A stretch of DNA of 64,000 nucleotides. Origin: Nigrospora sphaerica. Lineage: Eukaryota; Ascomycota; Sordariomycetes; Amphisphaeriales; Apiosporaceae. The notes below the pieces were generated by a model, which saw only the letters and a list, made by a program, of their open reading frames with translations, was not told the origin of the DNA and made no database searches. Shown here in pieces: positions 1 through 11,213 of this stretch. The DNA lies in contig JAGVVL010000009.1 in the NCBI GenBank assembly GCA_018287875.1, forward strand, positions 2,604,001 to 2,668,000. Reading direction: 5' to 3'. The stretch's first letter is position 1; every line of letters starts with the position of its first letter. The translations under genes and the position numbers were made by a program.

Positions 1-1719
1 AATCTGTTCCATGGGTCAGCTCAGGTCATGGAGGGTAACGTGCAAAGGCACAGCGTGTCGCGGCGCCGGTCTCACGGCGATCAGCAGTAGGATACTCACT
101 TCTTGGCCTCTCATGCTATCGGTCGACTGTCAGCGAATGGCCCAGGCAGAATTCAGCCGGGGCGGGGAAGGGCCGGGCACATACAAGAAATCATACGAAT
201 TGGTCAACTTGGGGTTGGCAGGATCCTCGGCGGCATAGAAAGGCCGTGCGCCCTCGGGGAACTTGTCGAGGATGTAGAAGTCGGTGTTGAACTTCTGGCG
301 GATCAAGGCGCCCAACGCCTTCTCCTGGGGTGTGCTCATGTCTTCGTCGTCGCTGACATTACGGTACTCCTCGGGGCCTTCCTCACGCAGCAGCTTTTGT
401 CCCTCCGCGAAGGTGAGGCGAACCTCCTTGCCGGGCTCGGGAAGGAGGAACTTCTCCGAGGGGTAGACGGCCCGGACGAGCTCCAGTTCAAAAGCATGCT
501 TTTCCTCGATGCCACGGAAGATGTGGAGCAGGCAGCCCTCGAGCATGTCGATAACCTCGGTATAGCTCTCGTCAATTTCCATTTCCATATCCATACCCGT
601 GAACTGCCGACTGGTGAGCGAGCGCTTGGTCATGCATTATGAGATAGGGGTACCGACCTCGGTCATGTGCCTCGGCGTGTTGGAGTTCTCGGCCCGGAAT
701 ACCGGGCTGACACTGTACACTCGCTTGCGGCCACCGCCGATCTCCAGCTGCTTGTAAAACTGCGGCGACTGGGCCAGGCACGCCGTCGTGTCGAAGTAGG
801 GAACGGTGAAGACGTTGGCGCCGCCTTCAGAGGCAGCGCCGATCAGGCAAGGGGGCTCGAAGAGGTTGAAGTCGCGCTCCCGCAGGTACTCCTCGAAGAG
901 TCGGCGGGCAGTGCAACGGATGTCGGCAATGGCTTGCTGGACGGGCGCGCGCTTGTGCATCACGATGTTATCCAGGTGCGTGGCCAGGCTGGCGGACGGG
1001 TTGGCATCGGTCTCGGCGGCGGCAGCAGCAGCCTCGGCCTCCTCGGCCGACTTGACGGGGTCAACATCGTCGTAGCTGTTGATGGGTTTGCCGGCGGTAG
1101 CCAGGGTCATGCCGAGGACCTTGGGTCCCGGGGCGACAACGTAAAGCTTGCTGATGTGAAGCTCGTAGTCGCTGATGTGGCAGCTCTTAACGGGCTCCAA
1201 GGGCTTCTTGACGGTAGCCTCGACCAGGACGTAGCTCTCCAGAGGCACGGCACCGATCCACTTGACCATCTGTTTGCTGACAGGCTTGCCCTCGGGGTGA
1301 GCCGCCACAACGCACTGAATGTTGAAGTAGCGCTCCTCGCGCAGCTCAATGAAGGCCATCTTTGCGCCCTGCATGCGCGAGTTCTGTATCCATCCCTTGA
1401 CCTTGATGGTCTTGTCCAGGTGGCTCTCGCCTAGCTTCTTGAGCGGCACGCGCTCGGCGTCGACCGTGATGGTGTGGGTGATATCGCCGTAGTTGTCCTT
1501 GGCCAGGTCCTCATCGCCGCCGGCCGAGGCTTTGGCCTTGGCCTCGGCAGCAGCACGCTCGGCGGCCTTTTTGGCCTTCTCGGCCTCCTTCTTGGCCTTG
1601 GCTTCGGCCTTCTTCGCTCCCTTCTTGGACTGGGCGGGAGCTTCGCCGTCGGCAGGAGGCGGGGCAGAGGCCGAGGCCGAGGCCGGGACCGGCTCGGTGG
1701 TGGGCGTCGGTTCGGACAT
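1..1719 (-). CDS. DPS1: Aspartyl-tRNA synthetase, cytoplasmic (3' end outside window)
   Basis: This is a class II aminoacyl-tRNA synthetase that charges tRNA-Asp in the cytosol. Exons on the minus strand are 1719-658, 603-185, 115-100 and 3-1 (continuing beyond the window). Introns are 657-604, 184-116 and 99-4, all GT-AG. The start at 1719 opens a Lys/Ala-rich N-terminal extension (about residues 30-75), typical of fungal and animal cytosolic AspRS and thought to bind tRNA. An OB-fold anticodon-binding domain follows (VKGWIQNSRMQGAKMAFIELR, about residues 110-200). The catalytic domain then shows the motif 2 sequence FRAENSNTPRHMTE, split by the first intron directly after MTE. Motif 3 lies outside the window. 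The third exon is only 16 nt and encodes the MRGQE segment before the conserved ILSGGQR region. Family assignment is certain; the exon ends are strongly supported because each restores conserved residues in frame. Confidence 0.95.
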
Positions 1720-2322
1720 GACGATGGGTGGGAGGAAGAGGGTTCTAAGGTTGTGCTGCTCCAATGGGCGCGGGGAAGAGGAAAAGGTGAAGGCGTTGAC
1801 GTGCTGGGGTTTTATTGTCTTCGGGTCTGGCTGCAAAACCACGCGACTGTGACTCGATCGGCAACGTTGACGTGGGGCGACCTCTTTGGTTTTCTTGGAG
1901 GGGTACGCATTTGATCCTGGATGCCTTCCAAGGAAGGTTCCTTTTGGAGGGGTCGAGGTACGTACATCCAGCCCCTCCCTCATTCCTCCAGCAAGCCAAG
2001 CGTTAGGGAGGGGAGGCTAGGGTAACTAAGGTACAGTAGGTAAAGGTACCCACAGGAGCCTGCAAAAGCCTGGGTGGGCCTCCTCTGCACCCGGAAACCT
2101 CCTCCAGCTCCTAGCAACCGCGAAGCGAGTTAGTGCTCGCTTCGATAAGGAAAAGATCTTGTGCACAACGCATAACCCCCCTACCCACGACCTACATATC
2201 TTGATATAGCAATTTTCCAGCCTGCTCTTCCTCTCTCTGCCTTTTGCCATCACGCCCAAGATTAGGTAGGCGCTGCCCGGCACCCCCTTTCGCAACGAGA
2301 GAAGCCTGCCTCTCGATTCAAT
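1720..2322. other. Divergent promoter region between AspRS and the Cms1-like gene
   Basis: This 603 bp spacer separates two head-to-head genes and must hold both 5' UTRs and promoters. A patch reading TAAGGTACAGTAGGTAAAGGTACC lies near 2025-2050, one of many such patches in this window. I see no further gene. Confidence 0.6.
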
Positions 2323-3329
2323 ATGCCACCGGCGCCGGTCGCAAACTCAGAGCACATGGCTTCCAAAGCCAAGCCCAAGAAGCGGGCGCGCGAGGATGAC
2401 GCCCGCCCCCGGGAAAAGAGAAAGGGCGGCTCGGAGCACGACGAGAGCCTCTTAGACACCGAGCTTGGCCTCAATGTAGGCATTGCTCTCATGGACCCCC
2501 AGCTTACGGCCGACCACCTCGCGCAAAAGACCACCCGATTCGGCTCGGACCTGAGCCCCGTCGAGCTGGCCGACCTGTACATCTCTCGTGAGTCCCTTCC
2601 GCCTACTTTGGAGACGGACGGACGGACCGACTGACTGACCGACTGGCGACAGCCAACTCCATACAAGATACCACCTCATGGCAAGAGCCTAGGACTCTGG
2701 CAAATCTACCAGACTTTCTGGAGAAGTTCACCAAGGACCCCCAGAGTCTGAGCAAGGCGCCGAAGAAGAACGGCTCGCCGCACACCATCATCGTGGCCGG
2801 CGCGGGCCTGAGGGCAGCCGATATTGTGAGGTGGGTGTAACACGCCATGTGCACGGTCGGCCCGACAGACCAAGGTGCTAACTTCCCGTAGGGCTGTCCG
2901 GAAGTACCAGTCCAAGGGCATCATGGTTTCCAAACTGGTACGCAAATCACCCAAAGCTTGGGTCCCGGCCACCCACTGACAATTCGCAGTTTGCCAAGCA
3001 CATCAAGCTTGAAGAAGCCACCAAGTTCCTCGAGGAGCACCGGACGAGCGTGGCCGTGGGGACACCCACCAGACTCAACGACCTGGTCGAGAATGGTAAG
3101 CCGGTATACTCAGGTCGGTGCTTGGCTCGGTGCTAATGCGGCTCCAGGCGCCTTGTTGTTGGAAAATGTTGAGAGGCTAGTAGTGGATGCATCGCACATC
3201 GACCAGAAAAAGCGCGGCGTCATGGATATGAAGGATACCTTGATGCCGCTGGCGCGCTGGCTTTCTCGGAAGGAATTCAAGGACAGGTACACGGCTACCG
3301 ACAAGCAGCTTCAGCTCTTGTTTTACTAG
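2323..3329 (+). CDS. CMS1: Cms1-like small-subunit processome protein
   Basis: This is a predicted nucleolar protein of the Cms1 family, linked in yeast to U3-containing 90S pre-ribosomes. Exons are 2323-2587, 2653-2830, 2892-2937, 2990-3095 and 3148-3329, giving 258 residues. All four introns are short (52-65 nt) with GT-AG borders. The N-terminus is basic and disordered (KKRAREDD, REKRKGG). The C-terminal two thirds resembles a RecA-like/DEAD-box fold: a HTIIVAGAGLRAADIVRAVR strand-helix, then SVAVGTPTRLNDL (like the helicase GTPGR motif), then LLLENVERLVVDASHIDQK in the place of a DEAD box. The Walker and DEAD residues are absent, so it is unlikely to be an ATPase. Family assignment rests on this architecture and length. 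Confidence 0.82.
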
Positions 3330-5307
3330 GCTGCGTTCCTGGGCCGAAAGGGGGGGGTGGCAGTGTCTGTCGCAGTGCATTTGCCGGCGTTTTGGGCGGC
3401 CGACCAAGGACGGTCGAAAAAGAGGTCATGATACCCCGTGTACTTGGGATTCTGTCCGAGAGGCCACCATGCATGGTGCTTTTGGGGCAGGCTATGCGTT
3501 TCTCTGAGTGGTCTGAAGGATTCGAGGATAGGAATACAGGCTGGGCCCTCTACGCGGGGCCGGTTACCGCAATCACTCGGCATATGCGTGCGACGATGTC
3601 ATAAAAGGCCGTGTGAAGCAGTGGACCACTACTATGCATGAAAAATAAGAGAGAGGGGCCCGAACAGCTTCTTGTTCTGGGACAAGCGTGGGCAGAACCC
3701 CCCTCCCTCAGGCGCTATTATAAACACGCAGCCCGAGCAAGAAAGTAAGGCATAGTGTTTTCGACTGCTCTGCTCCCAGTGATCAGCTTCGTCGAAGGTG
3801 CCGTCGCCCGGATCCGGCTCGTAGCCAAAGACAATGAAAAGGGTTTAAAGCTGCCGTGGGCTGCCGCGGGATGCGCAGGCGGGTCTGCGTTGCTCGAGGC
3901 GCTTTCATCTCCTCCAGCTGGTCCGCGGTGTTCATCATGTGGTCTATTCACATACTTTATACAAGGTAACATCCAGGGTATTCGGGCAAACATCTACGTC
4001 TTATTTAAAATGGATAGATACATGAACAAGCGAAGAAGTAGGTAGGTTAAGGGAGTACCTTTCTCGTGATGCATGGATCCTTGATGTACGAATAGGTCGT
4101 GCCTAAGTAGCTACCTACTTTACCAATCCGCCGCCGTGGGGAAGCAAGTCAGTGGAGGAACATCGATTTATCCCCACCCGGTCTGCTGTCCATAACAATT
4201 GGAAGTCGTCCGAGGCTGAATGATCATGATATTGAGCACCAACAGTTCGGTTCCGTCATCCAGAGCTTTGCAGTTGAAGAATCTTAGGTACCTCAGGCAC
4301 AAGGAAGTTCCATCCAGCACAATTGACGGACGACCTATCGCACTACTAATATATACGCCGGAGGCATCCGAGACCAATTGAGTTGCAGTACTATGTACAT
4401 ACCTCCACCACCACATGGCCGCGGATCTGGGCGACCGGCATGAGAGGTACCTTGCCGACTACCGATCGCCCTTGCACTTTGCCAGCTGACAGTGAGACAG
4501 AACCGTTGCGCTAGAGAGACGTTTTCGACGATGTTTGACATTGATTTGTCCTCGGGAGCCAATATCCCCCCCTCCACATAAGTCACCCTCGACACAGTAA
4601 AGCACGTACTTATGTATGGCAACGGATTAATCTTGCCCTTCCAGAACGGGGCCCTTGACGCGCGATGTCACCTTCACCACCCTCGCCTTTCTGTGGGCCG
4701 AGTTTCAGCAGCACCGAGTCCGCCGCCTCTCTTCACGCTCTCGGGTGGGTCGTCACGGAGCGAGAATGAGCAGAGGAACTACGCTGTACATAGGTAAAGG
4801 CCGACCTGTCACGACTGGATATGGCGGGCCAGAAAACTTACTCCCTGCCCCATTTCGGCACTTGTCACTCAGGGGCATGGGCCCCAGACCGGTAGGATCT
4901 ACACGATGAGTCCCACCGCAAACGGGCCTGGGTTGCCAGTTATGGTGTAATTGTTCGATGGAGCAGTCCACCACAACAAAAGAAGATGCGCTCACCCACC
5001 CGTGCCGAGCCTCCAGCTTCTCTTCCACCCTTCATTCCCATCCTTGACAACCATCACGCCAACCCCGCCAAGCCGCCCAGGACCTGCCGCCGCCCGTTGA
5101 CAAAGCCCCGTTCTGAGACAACCAGAGCACGCGCCAGCTCAACAAGACCCGAGCTTCTTTGTCTCGCACTGGTGCTGGCCAGCCGGTGCCCGGAAGCGCC
5201 CCCCCCCCCGGGCCCTGCGAGGAAGGTCGGCCGGAAAAGACGAGGAGAGACAAGGCAAGACAGGGCAAGACAACGCCGTCGCCGGACCACGAACCGGCAA
5301 GCAACCC
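3330..5307. other. Intergenic, about 2 kb, no gene recognised
   Basis: Only short open frames with poor composition occur here. There is a GTAGCTACCTACTT patch at 4107-4120, and a GC-rich stretch at 5030-5300 that is probably the 5' UTR of the next gene. A C-run lies near 5201-5209. I see no RNA gene or transposon signature. Confidence 0.5.
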
Positions 5308-6642
5308 ATGGCGACCGTCACCTCCGACGACGCGCCGTTGGTGACCTCCGTGCGACGCGGTGCCGGTCCCCTTACCACCGTCTTCACCACGCCCGACTTC
5401 TGCGGATCGGGCCTATGGAGCTCTACCAACGTCCCCCCGCTCCACAGTGAGATTTGCATGCCCCCGAAGTTCCATTCGTTGTATGCGTACAAATTCGCCT
5501 TCTACTCGCCCGGAATCTGCCCGTCGGGATTCTCGGAAGGCTGTGCCTTTCCAACCAGTCTTGCCACCAGAACTCTCGGCACTGATATGTACGGCGGGCC
5601 ACTGCTCTTGGGCGAAACTGCTCGTGTCTGCTGCCCTACTGGCTACCAGTGCTACACCTCGGGCTCGCAGAGCGAGAGCTTCTGGAGCAACTGCATCTCG
5701 ACAGAGCCATTAACAACACATTGGCAATGGGACTATGGGAAAGGCACAGATGTTATGACGACCACCGAGGCACTGGCCTGTAAGCAACATCCAGTGCTCT
5801 TTATTGCTCATTTCAGCCCGAACCCCCCCGTGTACCCCGGCCAGGCTTTGTTTCCGAAGTTCTAGCCTGAGGATACTCCGATAGCCGCTCCACGGTTACT
5901 TAGTTTGAGAAGTTACTGATCCTGTGTGATGGTAGATGCCATTCAGGTTCGCTGGCAGGCGAGTGATCTGAGCATATTGGCCACGGATCCCACGGTCCCC
6001 GGGTCAACTTTCAACGGGCCCACGCCCACGCCCACGCCCACGGCGTCTGTCACGGCCGCCACCTCAGCAGCGGGCGCACAAGCCGAAGGCGGCTCGCGGG
6101 GGATCTCTACCGGAGCGCTCACGGCCATTGCCATCGCTGTGCCCGTGGGATTGGTCGTTTTCGGCGTTGTGGCGTTTTTCCTGTGGCGACGCAATTATCG
6201 GGACAAGCACGCTAGAAAGGACGCCAGCACCACCAAGGAAAAAACCGACAACAGCTCGGGCATGGGTCCATCTTCCTCCACCCGGCTGAACCCCGAATTG
6301 CTTTCGCCGCACGACGGCCAGCGAAGCGACACGCCGAATACGGCGCTCGTCTCCCCCTTGACGCCCAACACCATGTTCGCGGGCCACAGCACGACGGAGC
6401 TCGACTCGCACACAGTCAATGAGATGGACGCGCAGTCCGTCTACGAGGCCGACTCCAAGACCCGCCAGGTCATGGAGATGGAAGCTGCGAACAGGGTGCA
6501 CGAAATGCCGCACACGTTTGTGGCCGAGCTCGATGGGACACCGGTCGAATGGAGGAGGGCGGGCGAGGTGGCAGGGGGCAACGCCCACATGCGGCAGCGC
6601 TCCTTGTCACGAACGACCGAGCCACTGCCGCTCAAATCCTAG
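5308..6642 (+). CDS. Cys-rich single-pass membrane protein of unknown function
   Basis: I do not recognise a named family. Two exons, 5308-5779 and 5936-6642, encode 392 residues; the 156-nt intron has GTAAGC and GGTAG borders, and splicing joins ...TTTEALA to YAIQVRW. Residues 1-150 form a Cys-rich domain (GPLTTVFTTPDFCGSG, a CCPTGYQC segment, and a Cys near 150). Next comes a short strand-like segment (IQVRWQASD), a Pro/Thr/Ala stalk with a PTPTPTPT run, and one strong transmembrane helix (about residues 218-241) ending in WRRNYR. The 150-residue tail is acidic and Ser/Thr-rich. The layout resembles fungal wall or surface proteins with an outer sensor domain, stalk and cytoplasmic tail. No N-terminal signal peptide is evident, so an upstream exon could be missing, or insertion is type III. 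Single-pass topology is inference. Confidence 0.75.
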
Positions 6643-7599
6643 CCCTAGCCCATCCACAACGTCCTGCCCATGGAGGGCTCGTATAATGTGTAATGCCGAT
6701 GTGAAGTGGAAAATTACGACAAGTGCAGCGACGTCAGTGAATCCCATGCTCTGGCTTCTCAAAGTCAGCCTCTCTCTGTGACCCTGTACTTGTTTATTGG
6801 GAGTGTGGTTTTGTAGTATGGGCTACCTGCTCTAATGATATTACTTCGAAGGGCACTGACAACATGGCAAAGAAGGTCCCGGCCAGATCAACCATGAATA
6901 CATGTGAATGGTTTCTTTCTTCTTTTTTCCTGTCACCCCGTTCGGAGTCAACGAGGCTGTATTCGGCACTGATCATTTCCGGTCCCAAGTCCGGATGGAA
7001 TCATCGGGCTTGTGGGTAGCTTGGTTGGGTAGCCCTGCCGAGCCCGGCGTCTCCCGTTAACACCAGGTTCCGCGGCAAGGTACCTATTATACACAAACGG
7101 CGACCCGAGGCTCACGCAGTTCGGCGTTCCAGGGAACTGGTTGCCAGAGACGATATGAACCACAAGGCTTTGGGTGTGGGTAGCCGTATCATCGTGTCTT
7201 ATCCGGCCTTGGCCAAGTGAGGTTTGGGGCCTACAAGCGTGGTATTCGCTCATTGTCAGCGTTAAGGCGGCATGGCGAGCAGCTGGTAGGCGGCCCTAAT
7301 CCAATGCAGCCAGCACCGTGAGGTACCCAGGCGCACGCCACGAGGAGTCGGCACACACTTGACACTGCGCTTTACAGAAACGAATCGAAGTGCATGGGGG
7401 ACGCCTTGGACCCTGGTATCTGAATCATACTCCCAAACTCCGTCCATGCATGTGAGCTCGGCCTTCCGGAGCCGAGGCCCGCGGCGTTGCCAAACGCCGG
7501 CTTCCAGGCCGGGGCGTCCGGGGACCGAATGCGAGCCTTGTTCCAGTGGATGGTGGCCGTTCCTGAGTCGTTAAGCTTATGCGGGCAATTAGCAACGGT
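6643..7599. other. Convergent intergenic region, nothing recognised
   Basis: This spacer lies between the 3' ends of the membrane-protein gene and the Lrp1 gene. It probably holds two 3' UTRs. No convincing coding, RNA or repeat feature was seen. Confidence 0.5.
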
Positions 7600-8285
7600 T
7601 TATTCCGCCGCCGCCGCCGCCGCCTTCCCTTTCTTGGACTTCTTCTTGCCATCCTTCTTGGATCCCTTGGCCTTCTTGGATTTCTTCTTGGGCGGCTCCG
7701 GGGCAACTTCGACAGCAGTCCCGCCGTCGCCGGAATTGTCCGAAACGCTCGAGGACTCGGACTCGTCCTTGTCCACTTTGCGCTTTTGGCCAGTCTGTGC
7801 AGCCTTGATGGCAGCCTTGGCGCGCTCCTTGGCCAGCATCTCGGAGAGTTTGGTGTTCATCTCCTTTTCTTTGTTCTCGGCCAGGTCGGCCCGGATGAAG
7901 CTGATGGCGGCAGCCTTGTTGAGTGTCTGCTCGGGTGGCGGCGCGGGCGTCTCGATGTTCTTGATCTTTTCGAAATATTGGCGAACGCGGGTCAGTTCCT
8001 TGAAGATGGGGTGGTTCTTGGCGTCGACGCTGTTTAGTCGGAGGGAGGCTGCGGGAGGAGATGAGCGGCGCCGAGGGGCAGTAAGAGGACGGGAGGCATG
8101 GACACACAGAAGATCATGGATTCGAGCGAGTAGGCCATGAGGACGTAAAGCTTGGCCTTGTCGAGCAAGGGAAGCTTTGAGGACATGTCGAGCAGGCCAT
8201 CCAGCAGCGGCTGAAGGACCTCCTCAAGACCGTCAATGTCGCCATCGAGGCGCTCCAGCAGCGGCACGATGTTGGTCACGTCCAT
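7600..8285 (-). CDS. LRP1: Exosome cofactor Lrp1/Rrp47 (C1D family)
   Basis: Members of this nuclear family bind RNA and pair with the exonuclease Rrp6 to process snoRNA and rRNA 3' ends. Exons 8285-8108 and 8048-7600 encode 208 residues; the intron (8107-8049) joins ESMIF to SSLRLNSVDAKNHP. The N-terminal Sas10/C1D helical domain (residues 1-100) begins MDVTNIVPLLERLDGDIDGLEE and ends with ELTRVRQYFEKIK, a hallmark of the family. The C-terminus is a long Lys-rich tail (KKKSKKAKGSKKDGKKKSKK) ending in Ala repeats, suited to RNA binding. Two earlier in-frame codons (M at 8309) exist, but the MDVTN start matches the family better. Confidence 0.92.
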
Positions 8286-9304
8286 TGTGGCGGCGTGGAG
8301 GAATAGCACCAGAGAGGCGGAGTAACCGTGGACGGTATGTATGAGGTCGTCGCGGTCTTGCGGCTAGAAAAATAGCGGTAGCCGAGGGCAGAATTAGAGA
8401 ACGTCCCCTACTGCATAAAGAAGCAATAAGCGCGCGTGTATACTGCGTAGATGTAGAAGTACCTTGAGCTCTAGGTAGCCCCAATTGATTGGATTGTAGT
8501 TATTAAAAGGTACCTACCTGAGGAGATGGGTGTACCTATGCAGGTATGGATGCATGCAGTATGTGGATTCTGATTTCAGCGCGCCGAACCAATCAAAAGA
8601 GCGCGATTGTGCCCCTCGCCTTCGGATCGGCTTGCAGACGCTGGATTTGGGTCCCATCCCGCCCTGCAGCCAGAAAATTATGTCGCCGTCATGACCATCT
8701 GTGTGGCAGACGAAGTTATCTCGAGGAGCATTTGATCCCACGGCGCCGTTGGTTGGAGTTTTGGGCTTGCGCTACACCCGCCGGCCTGCCTCTCTCCCCC
8801 CGCTCCTGTTTCGCAACCTGCCTGTCGTGTCGCCCAGACGTCCTCGCCCTCGCCCGATGCTTTGAGCCGGCCGCTCGTGGCCCATTTCACCCGCCCCCCC
8901 GCCACAAGACATGAGAGCCTCCCGATAACCGCTCCCTACCATTCAATCTGTCTTCACATCTTTGGCGACAGCCGCTTTCGCGGGCTTCAGCGCGAATACC
9001 AAATAGGTACCCATCATGGCCATGCTATAGCATCACAGTGGGCCGGGGGGCCTCGGGCGGTCTATTTGTCGCTGCCGCCAATACCGCTGTGTCTGTCCGC
9101 CGCACGTCTACGAACCAGCCCCTAGGAGAGCCTGCGAATCAGCCCGCGTGCCATTCTGGAGCCCAGGAGACGCCTCACGTCGACACGCCAGTGCCTCATA
9201 CCCAACATACGTCCCACGGCGAGGACAAGCCATTCGACCCCGGGCCGTCGCGAGATGAAAAGCTTCGTCAGACCCGAAGCTTCATTCCTCCCAAGAGCGG
9301 CGGG
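8286..9304. other. Divergent promoter region; possible missed 5' exon of the Cbs2-like gene
   Basis: About 1 kb lies between the Lrp1 start and the first ATG of the Cbs2-like gene. It holds an AGGTACCTACCTG patch at 8508-8520 and pyrimidine-rich stretches at 8780-8900. The frame of the Cbs2-like gene stays open from 8915 to 9304 without an ATG, so part of this stretch may be coding after an unseen splice. Confidence 0.5.
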
Positions 9305-10675
9305 ATGCCACTCGGGGTCCTCGAACCCGGTCAGATCCCAGCGAGAAGGAAATATATACGCTTCACGCGCACCTGGAGACCAGACGCCGAAGTCCAGCCT
9401 GATAAGCCCATGACCCGCGTGGGCATGTCCGTGCCTCAGCGTGGCGAAGCGTCGTACAGTCAAGCACTTGCTACTCTTCGTTTATCAGATCAAGTCCATG
9501 TTCTCGGCTTCACCCGGGATGCCCGTTACCTGACGCACTGCCTGGGCAACACGCCCGAGATGCCCGCGCCCCAAATCCTCACCCAAAAGGCCGAGATTGT
9601 CGCCCGATGGCAAGTCGAGGGGCGGAAACTCGTGGTCCGACAGCTTGACGGCACCGTTTCGAAGACAGACGTGCCCATGCCTATTTTCATTGGACGTGCC
9701 AAGTATCGCGACACGAAACCACGGAATCTCAAAATCGACAATCTTATTATCAGTACGAGCAGCAATGCGGTCCACGGCTCGCTAAAAAGCATTCTTGAGT
9801 GGATCGGCCCGCATACGACCATCTGCCTGCTGGATGAGGGCCTCGGCGTTATGGAGCACCTCAACGACACGCACTTCCCAGACCCCGAAACCAGGCCGAC
9901 ATACGTTCTTGGGCATATGGACCAGGTGATTGGGCGGCACAGCCTGGATCCAAACGAGAAGTTTTCGCTGGCTCTCAAGCAACCCGGCCGATTGAGCCTC
10001 ACGGGCGTCCCGAGGGCGACGTCAAATACGGGCGACGGGCCCTCGATCAACACTTGGGCTCAGGTAGCGGGCAAGGCACGCTCGCAGCACCTGATCAGGC
10101 TTCTTTCAAGCGCCCCCGGACTCAATGCCGGGGCGCTGCCTTTGGACAAGTTTCTGCGGCGGAAAATCCCCCCCATGGTACTGTCGTGCTGTGCCGATGC
10201 CATCTCGGCGGCACTGGGCATGCGTTTCGACATGGTTGCCCGGAGCTCGGCAGCGCAGGCCCTCTGGAACCAGCTTGTCTTTGAGCTGGTGGACATTATC
10301 ACCTCGTTGCCCGAACTCCAGTCGAGTCCAGAGGTGCTGGACTATTTCAGTGGCAAGAACTTCCGAACGGAACTCCACTTCGGGCTGTCGAGAATGGACG
10401 GGAGCAGTCCATGGATCAGGCTGATTCGCGATGATCTGAAGCTGCCCATGCGCTATTTGAATGGCTACTTTCACAAAAGAGCGGCCGAGATGGGCGTGCC
10501 CAACACCACACTTGGCATGATCATGGCCATGGTCAGGGCCCGGCAGCAAGTTCGGAGTGAGGAGCTCAAGGCCGACCTACCTTATTACCGGTCACCTTAT
10601 ACGATAGACAGCGACCTGGTCGATAGCGAGGGGCAACCGGGACCGCCGTTCCGGCTTGCTTATGTAAATAAGTAG
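9305..10675 (+). CDS. Cbs2-like protein with ketopantoate-reductase (ApbA/PanE) fold
   Basis: The first ATG in frame is at 9305, giving 456 residues, but the frame is open back to 8915, so an upstream exon may add residues (for example a mitochondrial presequence). Residues near 60-75 (DQVHVLGFTRDARYL) match the first beta-alpha unit of PanE/ApbA proteins. The stretch around TTICLLDEGLGVMEHL corresponds to the reductase loop usually ending QNGLG. The C-terminal 190 residues are helical, like the PanE C-terminal domain. In ascomycetes this divergent family includes Cbs2, the mitochondrial activator of cytochrome b mRNA translation. The glycine-rich NADPH motif is degraded (LGFTRDA) and the usual active-site Lys is not evident, so enzymatic activity is doubtful. 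The Cbs2 link is family knowledge; function here is inferred. Confidence 0.7.
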   Translation: MPLGVLEPGQIPARRKYIRFTRTWRPDAEVQPDKPMTRVGMSVPQRGEASYSQALATLRLSDQVHVLGFTRDARYLTHCLGNTPEMPAPQILTQKAEIVARWQVEGRKLVVRQLDGTVSKTDVPMPIFIGRAKYRDTKPRNLKIDNLIISTSSNAVHGSLKSILEWIGPHTTICLLDEGLGVMEHLNDTHFPDPETRPTYVLGHMDQVIGRHSLDPNEKFSLALKQPGRLSLTGVPRATSNTGDGPSINTWAQVAGKARSQHLIRLLSSAPGLNAGALPLDKFLRRKIPPMVLSCCADAISAALGMRFDMVARSSAAQALWNQLVFELVDIITSLPELQSSPEVLDYFSGKNFRTELHFGLSRMDGSSPWIRLIRDDLKLPMRYLNGYFHKRAAEMGVPNTTLGMIMAMVRARQQVRSEELKADLPYYRSPYTIDSDLVDSEGQPGPPFRLAYVNK

Positions 10676-11213
10676 ACTCGACTCTCGACTGGATAGACGC
10701 CGGACACAATGCCACTGTATGATAGCACGCGAAGCCCCGAAGACGATAACAAAGCGTAGCAAAAGAGGCCTTGGTCGCTTTGCCTAGGTTTTGAGTGTAG
10801 TTGTTGTGTCTGGGGGCGGGTCAAGTATCCCGCACAGATGTAGAGAGTCATGGAGCGGCTTCGGCATATGGATCAATGAGCGAGGTACCTCCATACGTGT
10901 ACATACATCTTCATGAAGTATGTGGGATGTACTGATGTGGAAATTGCACGCCGCGCTGGGAGGTTGGTTTTACTTGGCGTCTACATACAATGTGTACATA
11001 CGTAGGTACCTGATGCTTGTACATAGGTACAAAATGTAAACTTAGAAGTACTCTGTAGTTATGCCACTTTATTATCCGGGAAGAGCTGAGCATCGCTGCC
11101 CACCATCGTCGCGACCCCACCACCGTCCATTTTCCCTCCACCTTCAACCTGAGCACGTGGACGTTGGGCAATCCAGAAAAACAGTAGTATACAGTCACGC
11201 CACAACATTCACC
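10676..11213. other. Intergenic region upstream of PDCD5
   Basis: This holds the 3' UTR of the Cbs2-like gene and the PDCD5 promoter. There are repeated GTACATA and GTAGGTACC patches at 10898-11032. No gene seen. Confidence 0.5.

Noticed and set aside
667..1434. 255-codon + strand open frame opposite AspRS
   Set aside because: Mirror of a GC-rich coding strand; the minus strand carries clear AspRS motifs.
9038..9304. GTG start at 9038 for the Cbs2-like gene
   Set aside because: Eukaryotic nuclear genes rarely start at GTG, and the frame is also open further upstream.
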